13,129 nucleotides of DNA from Bacteroidales bacterium (GTDB lineage Bacteria; Bacteroidota; Bacteroidia; Bacteroidales; UBA10428): NCBI GenBank assembly GCA_016938095.1, contig JAFGVG010000051.1:1-13129 (forward strand), read 5' to 3'. Made by a program: the position numbers and the translations under genes. The first letter of the stretch is position 1, and each line of letters opens with the position of its first letter. The notes below the pieces were generated by a model. It saw only the letters and a list, made by a program, of their open reading frames with translations. It did not search any database and was not told where the DNA came from. Below, one piece after another: positions 1 through 8,659 of the stretch.

Positions 1-2289
1 GTATCTTATGCTTCAGTTGCCCTGCTTAATGCAGTAGATTCATCGCTTTACAAAGGCGTTATCACCGACGAACAGGGCCGTTTCAGTTTCAGCAACCTGC
101 CCTATGGTAATTATACCCTGAAAGTGACTTTTGTTGGTTATAAACCCATTACCATTAAAGGAATTGAAGTGAGCCGGCAGCAAAAGCTGGTTGATATTGG
201 CGAGAGCCGGATGCAGGAAAATGTGATGGCGCTGAATGCCGCTGTGGTTGTCGGTCAACGCCTCAAAGGCGAAGAAAAGACCGATCGCACGGTTTTTACA
301 CTGAACGATGATATCAGAAAAGCTTCAACAACTGCGCTGGATGCGCTCAAACATATTCCGTCGGTTACCGTTGATTTTATGAACAACGTAACACTCGAAG
401 GGCAGTCAAATATCCAGTTTTACGTCGATGGCGTGCTGCGCAACAAGGACTTTGTAGCCCAGATCAAACCCGATATGATCGATAAAATTGAGCTGATCAC
501 CAATCCCGGTGTTCGCTACGATGCCGACGTTTCGGGTGTGATCAATATTGTACTGAAAAAGGAAGCCCGTACCGGCATGAATGGTTCGGTAAAAGTTCCC
601 ATTCCTCATCCCGACAAGGTGTTGATTGAACCCAGTGCCCGTTTTGAATATGGCAGTAAGCATTTCAGGTTTTATGTGGCAGAACAATTGCATTACGAGC
701 GGTTCAGGGGTACTGAATTGCTTACCACACGTGTGGACGATACAGGCGAGGGAGCCTATTACTTCGAAAAAGACGGAAAAGGGACAAACAGCTGGCAGAA
801 TAACTATATGAACTATGGCATCGACTGGCTTATCAATGACAAAACATCACTCAACTTTATGGGTGAGTGGAGGAACTGGAAGGGTGAAGCCAATAATTAC
901 AGGTGGAACAGTAAAACATACCAGGATGACCAACTGACAAAATTCCTGAAAACCAATGTGAATTCACTGGATAAAAGCGACAATTATTATTTCTCGGTAT
1001 TCTTCCTCAGAAAGCTGAAGAAGGACGGTGACGAATTCAGAGCTGAGGCCTATTACAATACCCAAACCGGAAAGGATAAGAACGGCTATGGCGAGCAGTA
1101 CATCGATACCGATGACCTGACAACGGTAACCGGCACCATCAGCCGACTGGATTTAACTGAGAATCTGCGGAAAAATGGTGAGATCAAGCTCGATTTGAGT
1201 TTCAGTCTGAAAAACATCCGCAATGAAATAGGTCTCCGTAGCTATGGCTCATGGACCAACAACGATTTTACATCGAGCTACATGTTGGATGATGTATTAT
1301 ACGAAAATCCTGATGAATTCACCTATGTTGAAACCAGGCAGACGGCTTATTACAACCTCTCGGGGAAAGTCAAAAAGTTCTCCTGGCAGGCTGGTCTGCG
1401 GGGTGAGTATTCGTGGCTCGAAATCAATTCCGATGCTCATGCCGATTATGTTGTGCTTTTACCCCAGGTAAGCCTCAATCAGGCGTTTGGTAAGGATCAG
1501 AGCATGAAGTTCTCTTACCGCAAACAGATTTTCAGGCCTTCGGTAGGCAGTCTCAATCCTTTTGATGTATGGACCGATTCGCTGCACCTGCGCAGGGGTA
1601 ACCCCGATCTTGATGCCGCCATTGAAAACCGTTTTGAACTTACCTATACCAAAAACTTCAAGGCCAACTATCTGGCGCCAAAGGTATATTTCAGGTACAC
1701 CAACAACGGCATACAGGATAATACAACAGTGACTGCCGATGGGGTTACACTCATCACGCAGGACAATGTTGGCCGCAATATGGAATATGGCCTGGGCGTG
1801 AACGGTGCATTCCAGGTGCTTAAACGGTGGAGGTTCAATGCCAATGTTACCCTTTTTAACCTGGTAATAAAGACCGATGAAAACATAGCCGGTCATAAAC
1901 AGGAGGATATGGTCAGCTACCGCTTGAATTTCAGTCATATTGTTACATTGCCCAAGGACTATACTTTATTCCTCTTTGCCAATTATGGAAGCCCGGGCAT
2001 CAGTTACCAGCGCGAATTCCGCAGAGATTTTCTGATGCTTGTCGGGGCACAGAAAAAATTCTCCGATAAGTTTAACGTGGAGGTCATGTATAATCCCTTT
2101 ATCAAAAACTTCATGTACCAGAAGGTTATCACCACCACACCGGGATACCGCGAAACATGGGAAGGACACGTAGAAGTTGGACAGCTGTTTAACATATCGC
2201 TTACCTATAACTTTAACCGGGGTGCCAAAATTGCCAGGATCGACCGGTCGGTTGAATACGAGCGCAATGAAAGCAAGGGCGGATTATAA
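1..2289 (+). CDS. TonB-dependent-receptor-like outer membrane beta-barrel protein (5' partial)
   Basis: The reading frame is open from base 1, so the gene begins upstream of the window; 762 residues are visible. The in-frame ATG at 124 is internal, because the codons before it encode the end of a carboxypeptidase-regulatory-like fold (DEQGRFSF, then LPYGNYTLKVTFVGY). Next comes a plug-like domain at about visible residues 95-190 (ALDALKHIPSVTVDF, then FYVDGVLRNKDF and ELITNPGVRYDADVSGVINI), followed by a long region rich in aromatic, alternating beta strands that ends in SLTYNFNRG plus a charged tail of about 20 residues. This order matches the outer membrane protein beta-barrel family (OMP_b-brl_3 type) common in Bacteroidota. 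By family it sits in the outer membrane; the ligand cannot be told from sequence. No SusD-like partner is visible. It converges on rlmB, 47 bp away. I am sure of the family but not of the substrate, nor of whether it is a true TonB-coupled transporter. Confidence 0.9.
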   Translation, partial: VSYASVALLNAVDSSLYKGVITDEQGRFSFSNLPYGNYTLKVTFVGYKPITIKGIEVSRQQKLVDIGESRMQENVMALNAAVVVGQRLKGEEKTDRTVFTLNDDIRKASTTALDALKHIPSVTVDFMNNVTLEGQSNIQFYVDGVLRNKDFVAQIKPDMIDKIELITNPGVRYDADVSGVINIVLKKEARTGMNGSVKVPIPHPDKVLIEPSARFEYGSKHFRFYVAEQLHYERFRGTELLTTRVDDTGEGAYYFEKDGKGTNSWQNNYMNYGIDWLINDKTSLNFMGEWRNWKGEANNYRWNSKTYQDDQLTKFLKTNVNSLDKSDNYYFSVFFLRKLKKDGDEFRAEAYYNTQTGKDKNGYGEQYIDTDDLTTVTGTISRLDLTENLRKNGEIKLDLSFSLKNIRNEIGLRSYGSWTNNDFTSSYMLDDVLYENPDEFTYVETRQTAYYNLSGKVKKFSWQAGLRGEYSWLEINSDAHADYVVLLPQVSLNQAFGKDQSMKFSYRKQIFRPSVGSLNPFDVWTDSLHLRRGNPDLDAAIENRFELTYTKNFKANYLAPKVYFRYTNNGIQDNTTVTADGVTLITQDNVGRNMEYGLGVNGAFQVLKRWRFNANVTLFNLVIKTDENIAGHKQEDMVSYRLNFSHIVTLPKDYTLFLFANYGSPGISYQREFRRDFLMLVGAQKKFSDKFNVEVMYNPFIKNFMYQKVITTTPGYRETWEGHVEVGQLFNISLTYNFNRGAKIARIDRSVEYERNESKGGL

Positions 2290-2322
2290 CCGCGGGTTTG
2301 TTCAGCGTCTTATAATGAATTG

Positions 2323-2360
2323 CAACGGACAACTGCTTACCGGTCAGCAGTTGTCCGTTG
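2323..2360. terminator. Perfect 15-bp inverted repeat, probable bidirectional terminator between convergent genes
   Basis: The left arm at 2323-2337 (caacggacaactgct) is exactly complementary to the right arm at 2346-2360, with an 8-nt loop (taccggtc). It lies 33 bp after the stop codon of the outer membrane barrel gene. On the opposite strand it includes the last codons of rlmB and the first base of its TAA stop (2339-2337). A strong symmetric stem between two convergent 3' ends is the expected form of a bidirectional terminator. Neither side has a long T tract, so it may act as a weak terminator or an mRNA 3'-end stabiliser instead. Confidence 0.65.
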
Positions 2361-3086
2361 TCTTACCATTTCGAAAAAAACCACAGCAGCGGCTGCACTC
2401 ACATTGAGCGATTGGATTGGCCCCATCATGGGAATTTTTACCAGTTGATCGGCCATTTTAAGTAATCTGGGATCAATGCCGGTATCCTCGGAACCCATGA
2501 TGATAGCAACAGGCGCTTGCAGGTCGGCTTTGAAAATAACATCTTCGGCTTTTTCTGTGGCTGCCAGTATGCGGAGTCCGCAATCACTCAGGTACTTGAT
2601 GGTGTCGGTAAGGCTGTTCACCCTGCAAACAGGCAGTGCATTGAGCGCTCCGGCCGAAGTTTTAATGGCATCGGCATTTATCTGGGCCGAACCCTTGGAC
2701 GGTATCACCATGGCATCGAAACCGGCACAGGCGGCATTCCGGGCTATGGCGCCCAGGTTTCGCACGTCGGTGATGCCATCGAGCACCACAATAGCAGGCA
2801 CTTTGCCCTGCTCAAACAAACCCGGAACAAACAGATCGATGTCGGTGTATTCGATTTCCGAAATCAACGCAATGATTCCCTGGTGGTTTTTCGATGTCAG
2901 CCGGTTGAGCTTTTCCACCGGCACATACTGGTAGGGGATCTGGTTTTCACGGAGCAATGCAAAAAGGCCCGCAACCTGTTCGTTTCGGAAGCCATGCTTT
3001 ATCAACACCTTATCGATTGTTTTTCCTGCTTTAATGGCCTCATCAACCGGATGCACGCCAAATATCATACTGGTCTTAGCTTTCAT
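2337..3086 (-). CDS. rlmB: 23S rRNA (guanosine-2'-O-)-methyltransferase, TrmH/SpoU family (RlmB-like)
   Basis: This 249-residue protein has the usual length and plan of the SpoU/TrmH (SPOUT) 2'-O-methyltransferases that modify G2251 of 23S rRNA with S-adenosylmethionine. The N-terminal substrate-binding domain opens with MIFGVHPVDEAI and continues to about residue 80 (NHQGIIALI). The catalytic domain shows motif 1 at 102-117 (LDGITDVRNLGAIARN, with N110 and R116), motif 2 at 196-204 (IMGSEDTGI) and motif 3 at 218-235 (IPMMGPIQSLNVSAAAAV), which forms the knotted cofactor site. The start at 3086 puts six residues before MIFG; the ATG at 3068 is a possible alternative. It is the last gene of the minus-strand block, 57 bp after the GWxTD gene, and its final codons form half of the palindrome at 2323-2360. 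RlmB is the best fit. A related TrmH-family specificity (tRNA or another rRNA site) cannot be excluded. Confidence 0.9.
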   Translation of the reverse strand: MKAKTSMIFGVHPVDEAIKAGKTIDKVLIKHGFRNEQVAGLFALLRENQIPYQYVPVEKLNRLTSKNHQGIIALISEIEYTDIDLFVPGLFEQGKVPAIVVLDGITDVRNLGAIARNAACAGFDAMVIPSKGSAQINADAIKTSAGALNALPVCRVNSLTDTIKYLSDCGLRILAATEKAEDVIFKADLQAPVAIIMGSEDTGIDPRLLKMADQLVKIPMMGPIQSLNVSAAAAVVFFEMVRQRTTADR

Positions 3087-3143
3087 ATTTTTTTATCAGG
3101 TTTACAGACCCTCAGGTCCGGGTGGCCGGTAAAACGTCAACTT

Positions 3144-4421
3144 TTATTCGATCATGTAAATGTTGCCGCTTCGCCAGGTATTAACAGCATTCCGCCAATA
3201 GGTATCATAGCTGTCTGAACGTTGCAATGCATAGTTGTCTGGCGTGAAGGCGTTGGGTACCTGGTCGAATACAAATGTAACCGTGGTGGTAAAATTGTTT
3301 TTATAGTATATCCATCGCTCCTGCGTGGGTGTTACAGTTACTGCCTGGGGCGGGCCAAATACGATGAAGATCATGCCACGGTCGGTTTTCCAGCCCGGCT
3401 TAAACGAAGTGAAATAATAATTGGCAAAATACACGCGGTTATAATATACCCTGAGCAATTCCCTGGCCTTTTCGATATTTCCGGCTTTTCCCAGCCAGAA
3501 ATTATCTAGGGCCAGCTTTTGGTTGGTGGCCTTTTTTATCGATTCATATTCAGTTGTGGTGGTCAGGTAAGCAAGTGATTCGATAAGCTGATCCACTTCC
3601 TGCACCTTCGGGTAGCTTTCGCCAAAGTTGTAAACGGTTAACCCGGCAGTTATGTTGGTATCGGGCCTGAAGTGATAAACTCCGGGGTAATTAAGTTGAT
3701 AGTGGATAACCTTACTGAGGGGTAATACCCATATGCTGTCGGGTCTGTTGAGGAATTCTCTTTCGCGTCCCATGGAGAAGGAAGGTAGGGGCAGCGGGAT
3801 ATCTCTTCCAAAATAGTAAAGGTAAACCGAATCGTATCCTGTAAAACTGTAATTGAGCTTGAAAGTGTTGCTGCCCACAACGTAGGGTCTGAAGATGGGC
3901 GCATTGTCGTCGGCATACATCAAACTGAAGGATTGTTCGGATAGCATTGAAGTTTTATCGATGTTCAGGAAAGTCAGTGTTTCGTCTCTTCTCACCAGGT
4001 CGGTAGTGGTCACGGCAAGCTGGTACCTGCGCCCCATTTCGGCTTTAAGAGGCATCCGGGCAATAAAGCGTTTATCGGCGTCCTCGCGGGCGATGGTGTA
4101 TTCAACTGACCCTGTGTCGGCCACCACCGGGTTTTGTGTGTCGGTAATATCGGTGAGGACGTATTTTATGCGCGCCAGCCCCAGTAGTTTATTGGGCTGA
4201 ATGGTACCGGTGTATAAGAGTTCTGAAGGAAACAGTTTGATGGTGAGCTGGGAACTTGCAGGTGACTGGTGGTAAACCGTAAATGCCGGATGAAGCCTCG
4301 TGTTAGTGGGGTTGTACATTTTCGAAAGGTTTACCGGCGACGGTTTTACAGTTTTTTTTGGTGTAAAACAGCCCCAAGGCAACAATAGCAAACATAGCAG
4401 GCCTAAACAGATTTTCTTCAT
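3144..4421 (-). CDS. GWxTD domain lipoprotein of unknown function
   Basis: With the start at 4421 the protein has 425 residues. It opens with a lipoprotein signal peptide: MKK, a Leu-rich hydrophobic core, then LLPWGC with the acylated Cys at residue 18. After the Cys comes FTPKKTVKP, which is basic and lacks the acidic stretch linked to surface export in some Bacteroidota, so a periplasm-facing location is more likely (inference). The middle is probably beta-rich. The C-terminal third carries GWKTDRGMIFIVFGPP at about residues 343-358, the signature of the GWxTD domain. The family is found in Bacteroidota and some other phyla and has no firm biochemical role. An ATG six bases upstream (4427) would add Met-His and is equally plausible. 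A TTG at 4460 would overlap the preceding stop codon and spoil the signal peptide by adding 13 residues, so I reject it. The gene follows the ABC-F gene by about 35 nt in the same transcription unit. Confidence 0.85.
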   Translation of the reverse strand: MKKICLGLLCLLLLPWGCFTPKKTVKPSPVNLSKMYNPTNTRLHPAFTVYHQSPASSQLTIKLFPSELLYTGTIQPNKLLGLARIKYVLTDITDTQNPVVADTGSVEYTIAREDADKRFIARMPLKAEMGRRYQLAVTTTDLVRRDETLTFLNIDKTSMLSEQSFSLMYADDNAPIFRPYVVGSNTFKLNYSFTGYDSVYLYYFGRDIPLPLPSFSMGREREFLNRPDSIWVLPLSKVIHYQLNYPGVYHFRPDTNITAGLTVYNFGESYPKVQEVDQLIESLAYLTTTTEYESIKKATNQKLALDNFWLGKAGNIEKARELLRVYYNRVYFANYYFTSFKPGWKTDRGMIFIVFGPPQAVTVTPTQERWIYYKNNFTTTVTFVFDQVPNAFTPDNYALQRSDSYDTYWRNAVNTWRSGNIYMIE

Positions 4422-4456
4422 ATGCATTCTTATCTGGCAGACTTTTGTAAAAATAC

Positions 4457-6406
4457 TCAATTTCTTTTACTTTTCAGTGTTTCGAGATCGATCTGTAGTT
4501 GTTCCCAGGCAGTCATCTGCTGTTTCAACTCATTCTGTAAATAATTGTAGCGGTCGTAAAATCCGGGTGAGCTCATCCGTTCGGCATCTGCCGAAGGATC
4601 CGCAATGGTCTTCTCAAAGGAAGCTATTTCCTTTTCGAGATCACTGATCAGCAACTCCGTTTTTTCAATCTGCGTTTCGATCTTTCGCACTTCGCGGTCG
4701 TGCTCCTTTTTATTGAAAAAGGCTTTCTTGTTCGACGATCCTTCACCCGGGTCCTGGGTTGATGTTACCGCAGACTTCCGTTCCAGTTCCTTGAGCGAAG
4801 AAATGTTTTTACGGTTCAGGAAATCGTAAATACCCCCCAGGTGTTCTTTAATCTTTTTGTGGCTGAATTCGAACACCTTATTGACCAAGCCATCCAGAAA
4901 CTCACGGTCGTGCGACACCACTATCAGCGTACCATCGTATGCCAGCAGGGCTTTTTTAAGGATGTCTTTTGAACGCATGTCGAGGTGGTTGGTGGGTTCG
5001 TCCATAATCAGCAGGTTGCAGGGTTCGAGCAACAGACGGGCCATGGCAAGTCGCGACCGTTCACCTCCCGAAAGTACCTTAACCTTTTTATCCACAACTT
5101 CACCACCAAAAAGAAAGGCTCCCAGGATATCCCTTATTTTGGTACGGATATCGCCAACAGCTACCTCATCGAGCGTGTCCAGCACTGTTTTATTGCCATC
5201 GAGCAATTCATCCTGGTTTTGGGCAAAGTAACCTATTTCAACATTATGTCCTGTTTTTAGCTGGCCTTCATAAGGCAGGTGGCCCATGATTATTTTTGTA
5301 AGCGTTGTTTTTCCTTCGCCATTGCGGCCGACAAAGGCAACCTTTTCGCCGCGGTGGATGGTGAGGTCCACACTGTTGAGCACTTTATGGTGTCCGTAGC
5401 TCATGGATAAACTACGGATCTCAAGTGGCACACTACCCGAGCGTGGAGAAGGCGGAAACTTAATGTGGATGGCTGAAGTATCTTCCTCGTCAATTTCAAT
5501 GATGTCGAGTTTTTCCAGCATTTTGATACGCGATTGTACCTGAACCGATTTGGTTGGTTTGTAGCGGAAACGCTCAATGAAATCACGTGTGTCGCTGATG
5601 AGCTTTTGCTGGTTTTTATAGGCCGCAGTTTGTTGTTCACGTCGTTCCTTGCGCAGTTCAACATATTTTGAATAAGACACCTTGTAGTCGTATAGCTTGC
5701 CCAGCGATATTTCAACCGTGCGGTTGGTCACCCGGTCGAGAAAGACACGGTCGTGCGAAATAAGCAATACCGCACCGTGGTATTGGTGCAGGAATTCCTC
5801 GAGCCATTGAATCGAATCGATGTCGAGGTGGTTGGTTGGCTCATCGAGTAAGACAACATCGGGCGATTTAAGCAGTATCTTGGCCAGTTCGATCCGCATC
5901 CGCCACCCTCCGCTGAATTCGCGGGTATGCCGGTTAAAATCATTCCTTGTAAAACCAAGACCGGTGAGCACCTGTTCAATTTTCTGGCTGCGGTTGCTGC
6001 CTTCGAGCATATGAAATCTTTCGGTTTTTTCCGATAATTGCTCCAGCAGGTCACTGTATTCAGCCGATTCATAGTCAGTGCGGACTGTTACCTGGTGGGT
6101 GAGCTCCTTTACTTCGTTTTCAAGTAACAGAATTTCATCGAATGCACTGCCGGCTTCTTCAATGAGTGTTTTATCGTCGATTATCACCATTTGCTGCGGT
6201 AGGTATCCGAGCCTGATACCAGCAGGTACCATCACCCTGCCTTCGTCTGGGGGCTGCATGCCCATAAATACTTTCAGCAGTGTGGTTTTGCCGGCACCGT
6301 TACGGCCCACCAGGCCAATTTTGTCCCTGCTGTTGACAACAAACGATATATTGCTGAACAAGAATGTACCGCCAAAGGAAACACTTAGCTGATCAACTGA
6401 AATCAT
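4457..6406 (-). CDS. ABC-F family ATPase (Uup/YdiF-like, with C-terminal coiled coil)
   Basis: This 649-residue protein has two nucleotide-binding domains and no membrane segments, which is the ABC-F layout. Domain 1 has Walker A GRNGAGKTT (34-42), signature FSGGWRMR (164-171), Walker B VVLLDEPTNHLD (184-195) and switch His in ISHDR (216-220). Domain 2 has GRNGEGKTT (360-368), LSGGERSRLAMARLL (445-459), LLIMDEPTNHLD (465-476) and VVSHDRE (496-502). The linker between them (about 235-315) is charged and helical, as in the segment that reaches the peptidyl-transferase centre in ribosome-bound ABC-F proteins. Residues about 565-649 form a Lys/Glu-rich coiled coil like the C-terminal domain of Uup. 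Both ATPase sites look intact. The expected role is on the ribosome in the cytosol, relieving stalls or helping assembly; antibiotic protection is possible but nothing points to it. Its ATG overlaps the stop of the SpoIID gene (ATGA). Confidence 0.93.
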   Translation of the reverse strand: MISVDQLSVSFGGTFLFSNISFVVNSRDKIGLVGRNGAGKTTLLKVFMGMQPPDEGRVMVPAGIRLGYLPQQMVIIDDKTLIEEAGSAFDEILLLENEVKELTHQVTVRTDYESAEYSDLLEQLSEKTERFHMLEGSNRSQKIEQVLTGLGFTRNDFNRHTREFSGGWRMRIELAKILLKSPDVVLLDEPTNHLDIDSIQWLEEFLHQYHGAVLLISHDRVFLDRVTNRTVEISLGKLYDYKVSYSKYVELRKERREQQTAAYKNQQKLISDTRDFIERFRYKPTKSVQVQSRIKMLEKLDIIEIDEEDTSAIHIKFPPSPRSGSVPLEIRSLSMSYGHHKVLNSVDLTIHRGEKVAFVGRNGEGKTTLTKIIMGHLPYEGQLKTGHNVEIGYFAQNQDELLDGNKTVLDTLDEVAVGDIRTKIRDILGAFLFGGEVVDKKVKVLSGGERSRLAMARLLLEPCNLLIMDEPTNHLDMRSKDILKKALLAYDGTLIVVSHDREFLDGLVNKVFEFSHKKIKEHLGGIYDFLNRKNISSLKELERKSAVTSTQDPGEGSSNKKAFFNKKEHDREVRKIETQIEKTELLISDLEKEIASFEKTIADPSADAERMSSPGFYDRYNYLQNELKQQMTAWEQLQIDLETLKSKRN

Positions 6407-7530
6407 GGTTTAATGAGCTTCAGATTTGAAAAATAAAACATCAGAATATCCACATAGGTATAACCCATCCGGGCCATTTCCATTGCTCCTTCCTGGCAAA
6501 GTCCGAGCCCGTGTCCGTATCCATGCCCGTAAAAGCTTACCTCATGCGCATCAGCCTTTATATAAAACCAGGATGATTTCAGACCGAAATCGTTGCGTAT
6601 GGCTGTCATGGTTAATTTACGCGTTTCGGGGTCGAGGTGTTTTCTGCGTCCCGGGTCCGATACCGTGTACAATGCAGCAGGGTTTCCTATAAAACCTTTT
6701 TTTCCCAGGTAAGCATTCCATTCTGCCAGGGAAATCGTTTTTTTCCAGTTGAGGTGGGCCGAATGATTACAAAACGGATCTTTCACCGGTTTCAGGTATG
6801 GCAGGTCGTTGTTCCAGACATCGGACGCTCTGGCGGTGATGCCTCCGCAACTGGCGTGATAGGGGGTAACAACCGGTTTTCCGTCCGGGCCGGCAAGGTA
6901 TTCCCCTTCGGTTAACCGGGTCGACTTGTAGATTTGTTTGTTAAACCTGCTCTTCCCGTTGTATGCCTGGCAATGCACATCGTCGCACAGGTTAAACCCT
7001 TCGTGTGCATGGCGGTGGTAATTTTTCAGGGCAAAAGTTCTTGCAATCACAGCCTGTGCTTTATAGTATTCGGGATGGGCATTGGCTCCGCCTTCCGATT
7101 CAACAGTTCCGGGCAGGTACTTTTCCAGGTTCAGGGTATTGACAATGCGCAACCTACCCTGGGGCATGGTAAGCCGCAGGTCGCCTTCCGATTCTTTTGG
7201 CCGGAGCGAAGGGAAAACCGGTTTTACCTGGAAAATATTGTTTGACGAGATACCCTTGAATTCCAGTTCGTTAAAAGTACCATAGTCATGTGCGGTATCG
7301 TGAACCACCAAGCCTGCATCGGTACATGAAATGTGAAACATGGTGCCTTTGCGCACCACAGCAATCCGGTTACCGTCGCCCGATAATAGATACTCTCCTT
7401 CCACCATCGAAAACACCATCGATTCGATGTTGTAACGGTAAAACAAACCTATGCTGATATCGGTGGCTGAAGACAGCAGGGTCAGGAGCAACGAAAAAAG
7501 GAAAATACCGGAAATTCTGAGGTAGGGCAT
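6403..7530 (-). CDS. SpoIID/LytB domain protein, probable secreted peptidoglycan lytic enzyme
   Basis: The protein has 375 residues. An N-terminal hydrophobic segment (residues 6-22) is a probable signal peptide, so it acts in the periplasm or envelope. The SpoIID domain begins near 128: LRIVNTLNLEKYLPGTVESE, where E146 aligns by pattern with the catalytic Glu of SpoIID. Then come AQAVIARTFAL (158-168), HCQAYNG (186-192), YHASCGGITA (224-233) and YGHGYGHGLGLCQEGAMEMA (334-353). In sporulating Firmicutes SpoIID is a lytic transglycosylase acting on denuded glycan strands. In this Gram-negative lineage, which does not sporulate, the same fold presumably trims glycan during growth or division (inference). 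Cysteines at 182, 187, 228 and 254 could support metal binding or disulfides; I cannot decide which. It starts 10 bp after the lpxB stop, and its TGA overlaps the ATG of the ABC-F gene. Confidence 0.9.
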   Translation of the reverse strand: MPYLRISGIFLFSLLLTLLSSATDISIGLFYRYNIESMVFSMVEGEYLLSGDGNRIAVVRKGTMFHISCTDAGLVVHDTAHDYGTFNELEFKGISSNNIFQVKPVFPSLRPKESEGDLRLTMPQGRLRIVNTLNLEKYLPGTVESEGGANAHPEYYKAQAVIARTFALKNYHRHAHEGFNLCDDVHCQAYNGKSRFNKQIYKSTRLTEGEYLAGPDGKPVVTPYHASCGGITARASDVWNNDLPYLKPVKDPFCNHSAHLNWKKTISLAEWNAYLGKKGFIGNPAALYTVSDPGRRKHLDPETRKLTMTAIRNDFGLKSSWFYIKADAHEVSFYGHGYGHGLGLCQEGAMEMARMGYTYVDILMFYFSNLKLIKP

Positions 7531-7540
7531 TTCAAAGGGG

Positions 7541-8659
7541 TTAGGGTTGAACGATTTGGGTAATGCGGTTGGCTACCCTTTCGGCAACACCGGCATTTCC
7601 GAGTATGGTTTGCAATTTTTCGTATGCGGTAAGCATTTTGTTTCGGTATGCCATATCGTTTAAAATCAGGTTCAGTTCGGAGTTAATATCATCAGCCAGG
7701 TTGTACTGAAGCAGTTCTTTGATGGCTTCGCTGTTTAGTATGAGGTTAACCAGTGAGAAGAAGCGCACCCGTACAAAAAACCTGCCGATAAACAAGGTAA
7801 CCGGGTTGGTTTTGTATACCACAACCTGTGGTACCTTTAACAACGCCGTTTCGAGTGTTGCCGTTCCCGAGGTAACAACAGCTGCCGCAGCATTTTTAAG
7901 CAGTTCGTAGGTTTGAGCGTAAACAGCCGACACATCGTGTCCGCTTGTGAACTGCTCATAATATGCGGGGTCGATTGAAGGTGCTCCGGCAACCACAAAA
8001 TGGTATTGGGGATAGGAGGGTATCACCGCCAGCATTTCGGGCAACAAGGCGCTGATTTCCTGTTTACGGCTTCCGGCAAGCAGAGCAATAATGGGCTTTG
8101 CGGGCAGGTTGTTTTTGGCTGAAAAGTCTTCAATGCCGCTATAAGCATTTTCGAATGCTGTTACACTGTCAAGTACCGGATTTCCGTAATATTCGGCTTT
8201 CACACCTTTCTGCGCGTAAAAATCGACTTCAAAAGGCAGTAAAACAAACATTTTTTCGACATACTGCCTGACGGTTTTAACCCGCCATTTCGCCCAGGCC
8301 CATAGCTTTGGCGAAATATAATATATAACCCTTATCTGATGCTGGGCTGCAAAACGAGCCATAGGCAGGTTAAATCCGGAGTAGTCAACCAGTATCAGGA
8401 CGTCGGGGCGCCAATTGAGGATATCGTTCCGGCATTTTTCGCGGTTTCGGCGGATAACCCCATATTTGCTGATTACCTCAACAAGGCCCATCATGGCCAT
8501 TTCGCGGTAATGTATGTGAACCGTTGCACCGGCATCGCGCATGAGGTCGCCTCCGAAACAACGAAATTCCGCTTCAGGATCGTTTTTTTTCAACGCCCTG
8601 ATGAGGTTGGATGCGTGTAAATCACCCGAAGCTTCGCCTGCAATCAGATAGTATTTCAT
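7541..8659 (-). CDS. lpxB: Lipid-A-disaccharide synthase
   Basis: This 372-residue protein is a full-length GT19 glycosyltransferase. It joins UDP-2,3-diacylglucosamine to lipid X (2,3-diacylglucosamine-1-phosphate), giving the tetraacylated disaccharide-1-phosphate of lipid A at the cytosolic face of the inner membrane. Visible family blocks are GEASGDLHA (8-16), MMGLVEVI in the N-terminal half, DYSGFNLP, YYISPKLWAWAKWRV, LLPFEVDFY, EYYGNPVLD, LLAGSRKQEI (the UDP-sugar side of the site) and TSGTATLETALLKVPQVVVY near the C-terminus. The start at 8659 gives the canonical MKYYLIAGEASGD opening. That ATG overlaps the stop of the preceding small membrane protein gene (ATGA), so the two are likely translationally coupled. 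Its presence shows a lipopolysaccharide- or lipooligosaccharide-producing Gram-negative cell. No other lpx gene lies in the window. Confidence 0.97.
   Translation of the reverse strand: MKYYLIAGEASGDLHASNLIRALKKNDPEAEFRCFGGDLMRDAGATVHIHYREMAMMGLVEVISKYGVIRRNREKCRNDILNWRPDVLILVDYSGFNLPMARFAAQHQIRVIYYISPKLWAWAKWRVKTVRQYVEKMFVLLPFEVDFYAQKGVKAEYYGNPVLDSVTAFENAYSGIEDFSAKNNLPAKPIIALLAGSRKQEISALLPEMLAVIPSYPQYHFVVAGAPSIDPAYYEQFTSGHDVSAVYAQTYELLKNAAAAVVTSGTATLETALLKVPQVVVYKTNPVTLFIGRFFVRVRFFSLVNLILNSEAIKELLQYNLADDINSELNLILNDMAYRNKMLTAYEKLQTILGNAGVAERVANRITQIVQP

Noticed and set aside
1459..1938. 159-codon minus-strand frame inside the outer membrane barrel gene
   Set aside because: It is antisense to well-supported barrel coding sequence and shows no family motif.
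3105..3120. 6-bp stem with 4-nt loop (cagacc/ggtccg) between the GWxTD gene and rlmB
   Set aside because: It is short, includes one G-U pair and has no T tract after it on the minus strand, so it is too weak to call a terminator or riboswitch.
3087..3143. Possible separate promoter for rlmB
   Set aside because: The best -7 candidate on the minus strand (TAAACCTG) misses two consensus bases and no -33 element is seen. Read-through from the upstream operon is enough.
2517..3218. 233-codon open frame on the plus strand opposite rlmB
   Set aside because: It lies fully antisense to a clear SpoU methyltransferase, extends into the end of the GWxTD gene, and its product has no recognisable motif. 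It is a shadow frame.
4422..4460. TTG start extending the GWxTD protein by 13 residues
   Set aside because: The extension would place 13 residues before a complete lipoprotein signal peptide and overlap the ABC-F stop. ATG at 4421 or 4427 explains the sequence better.
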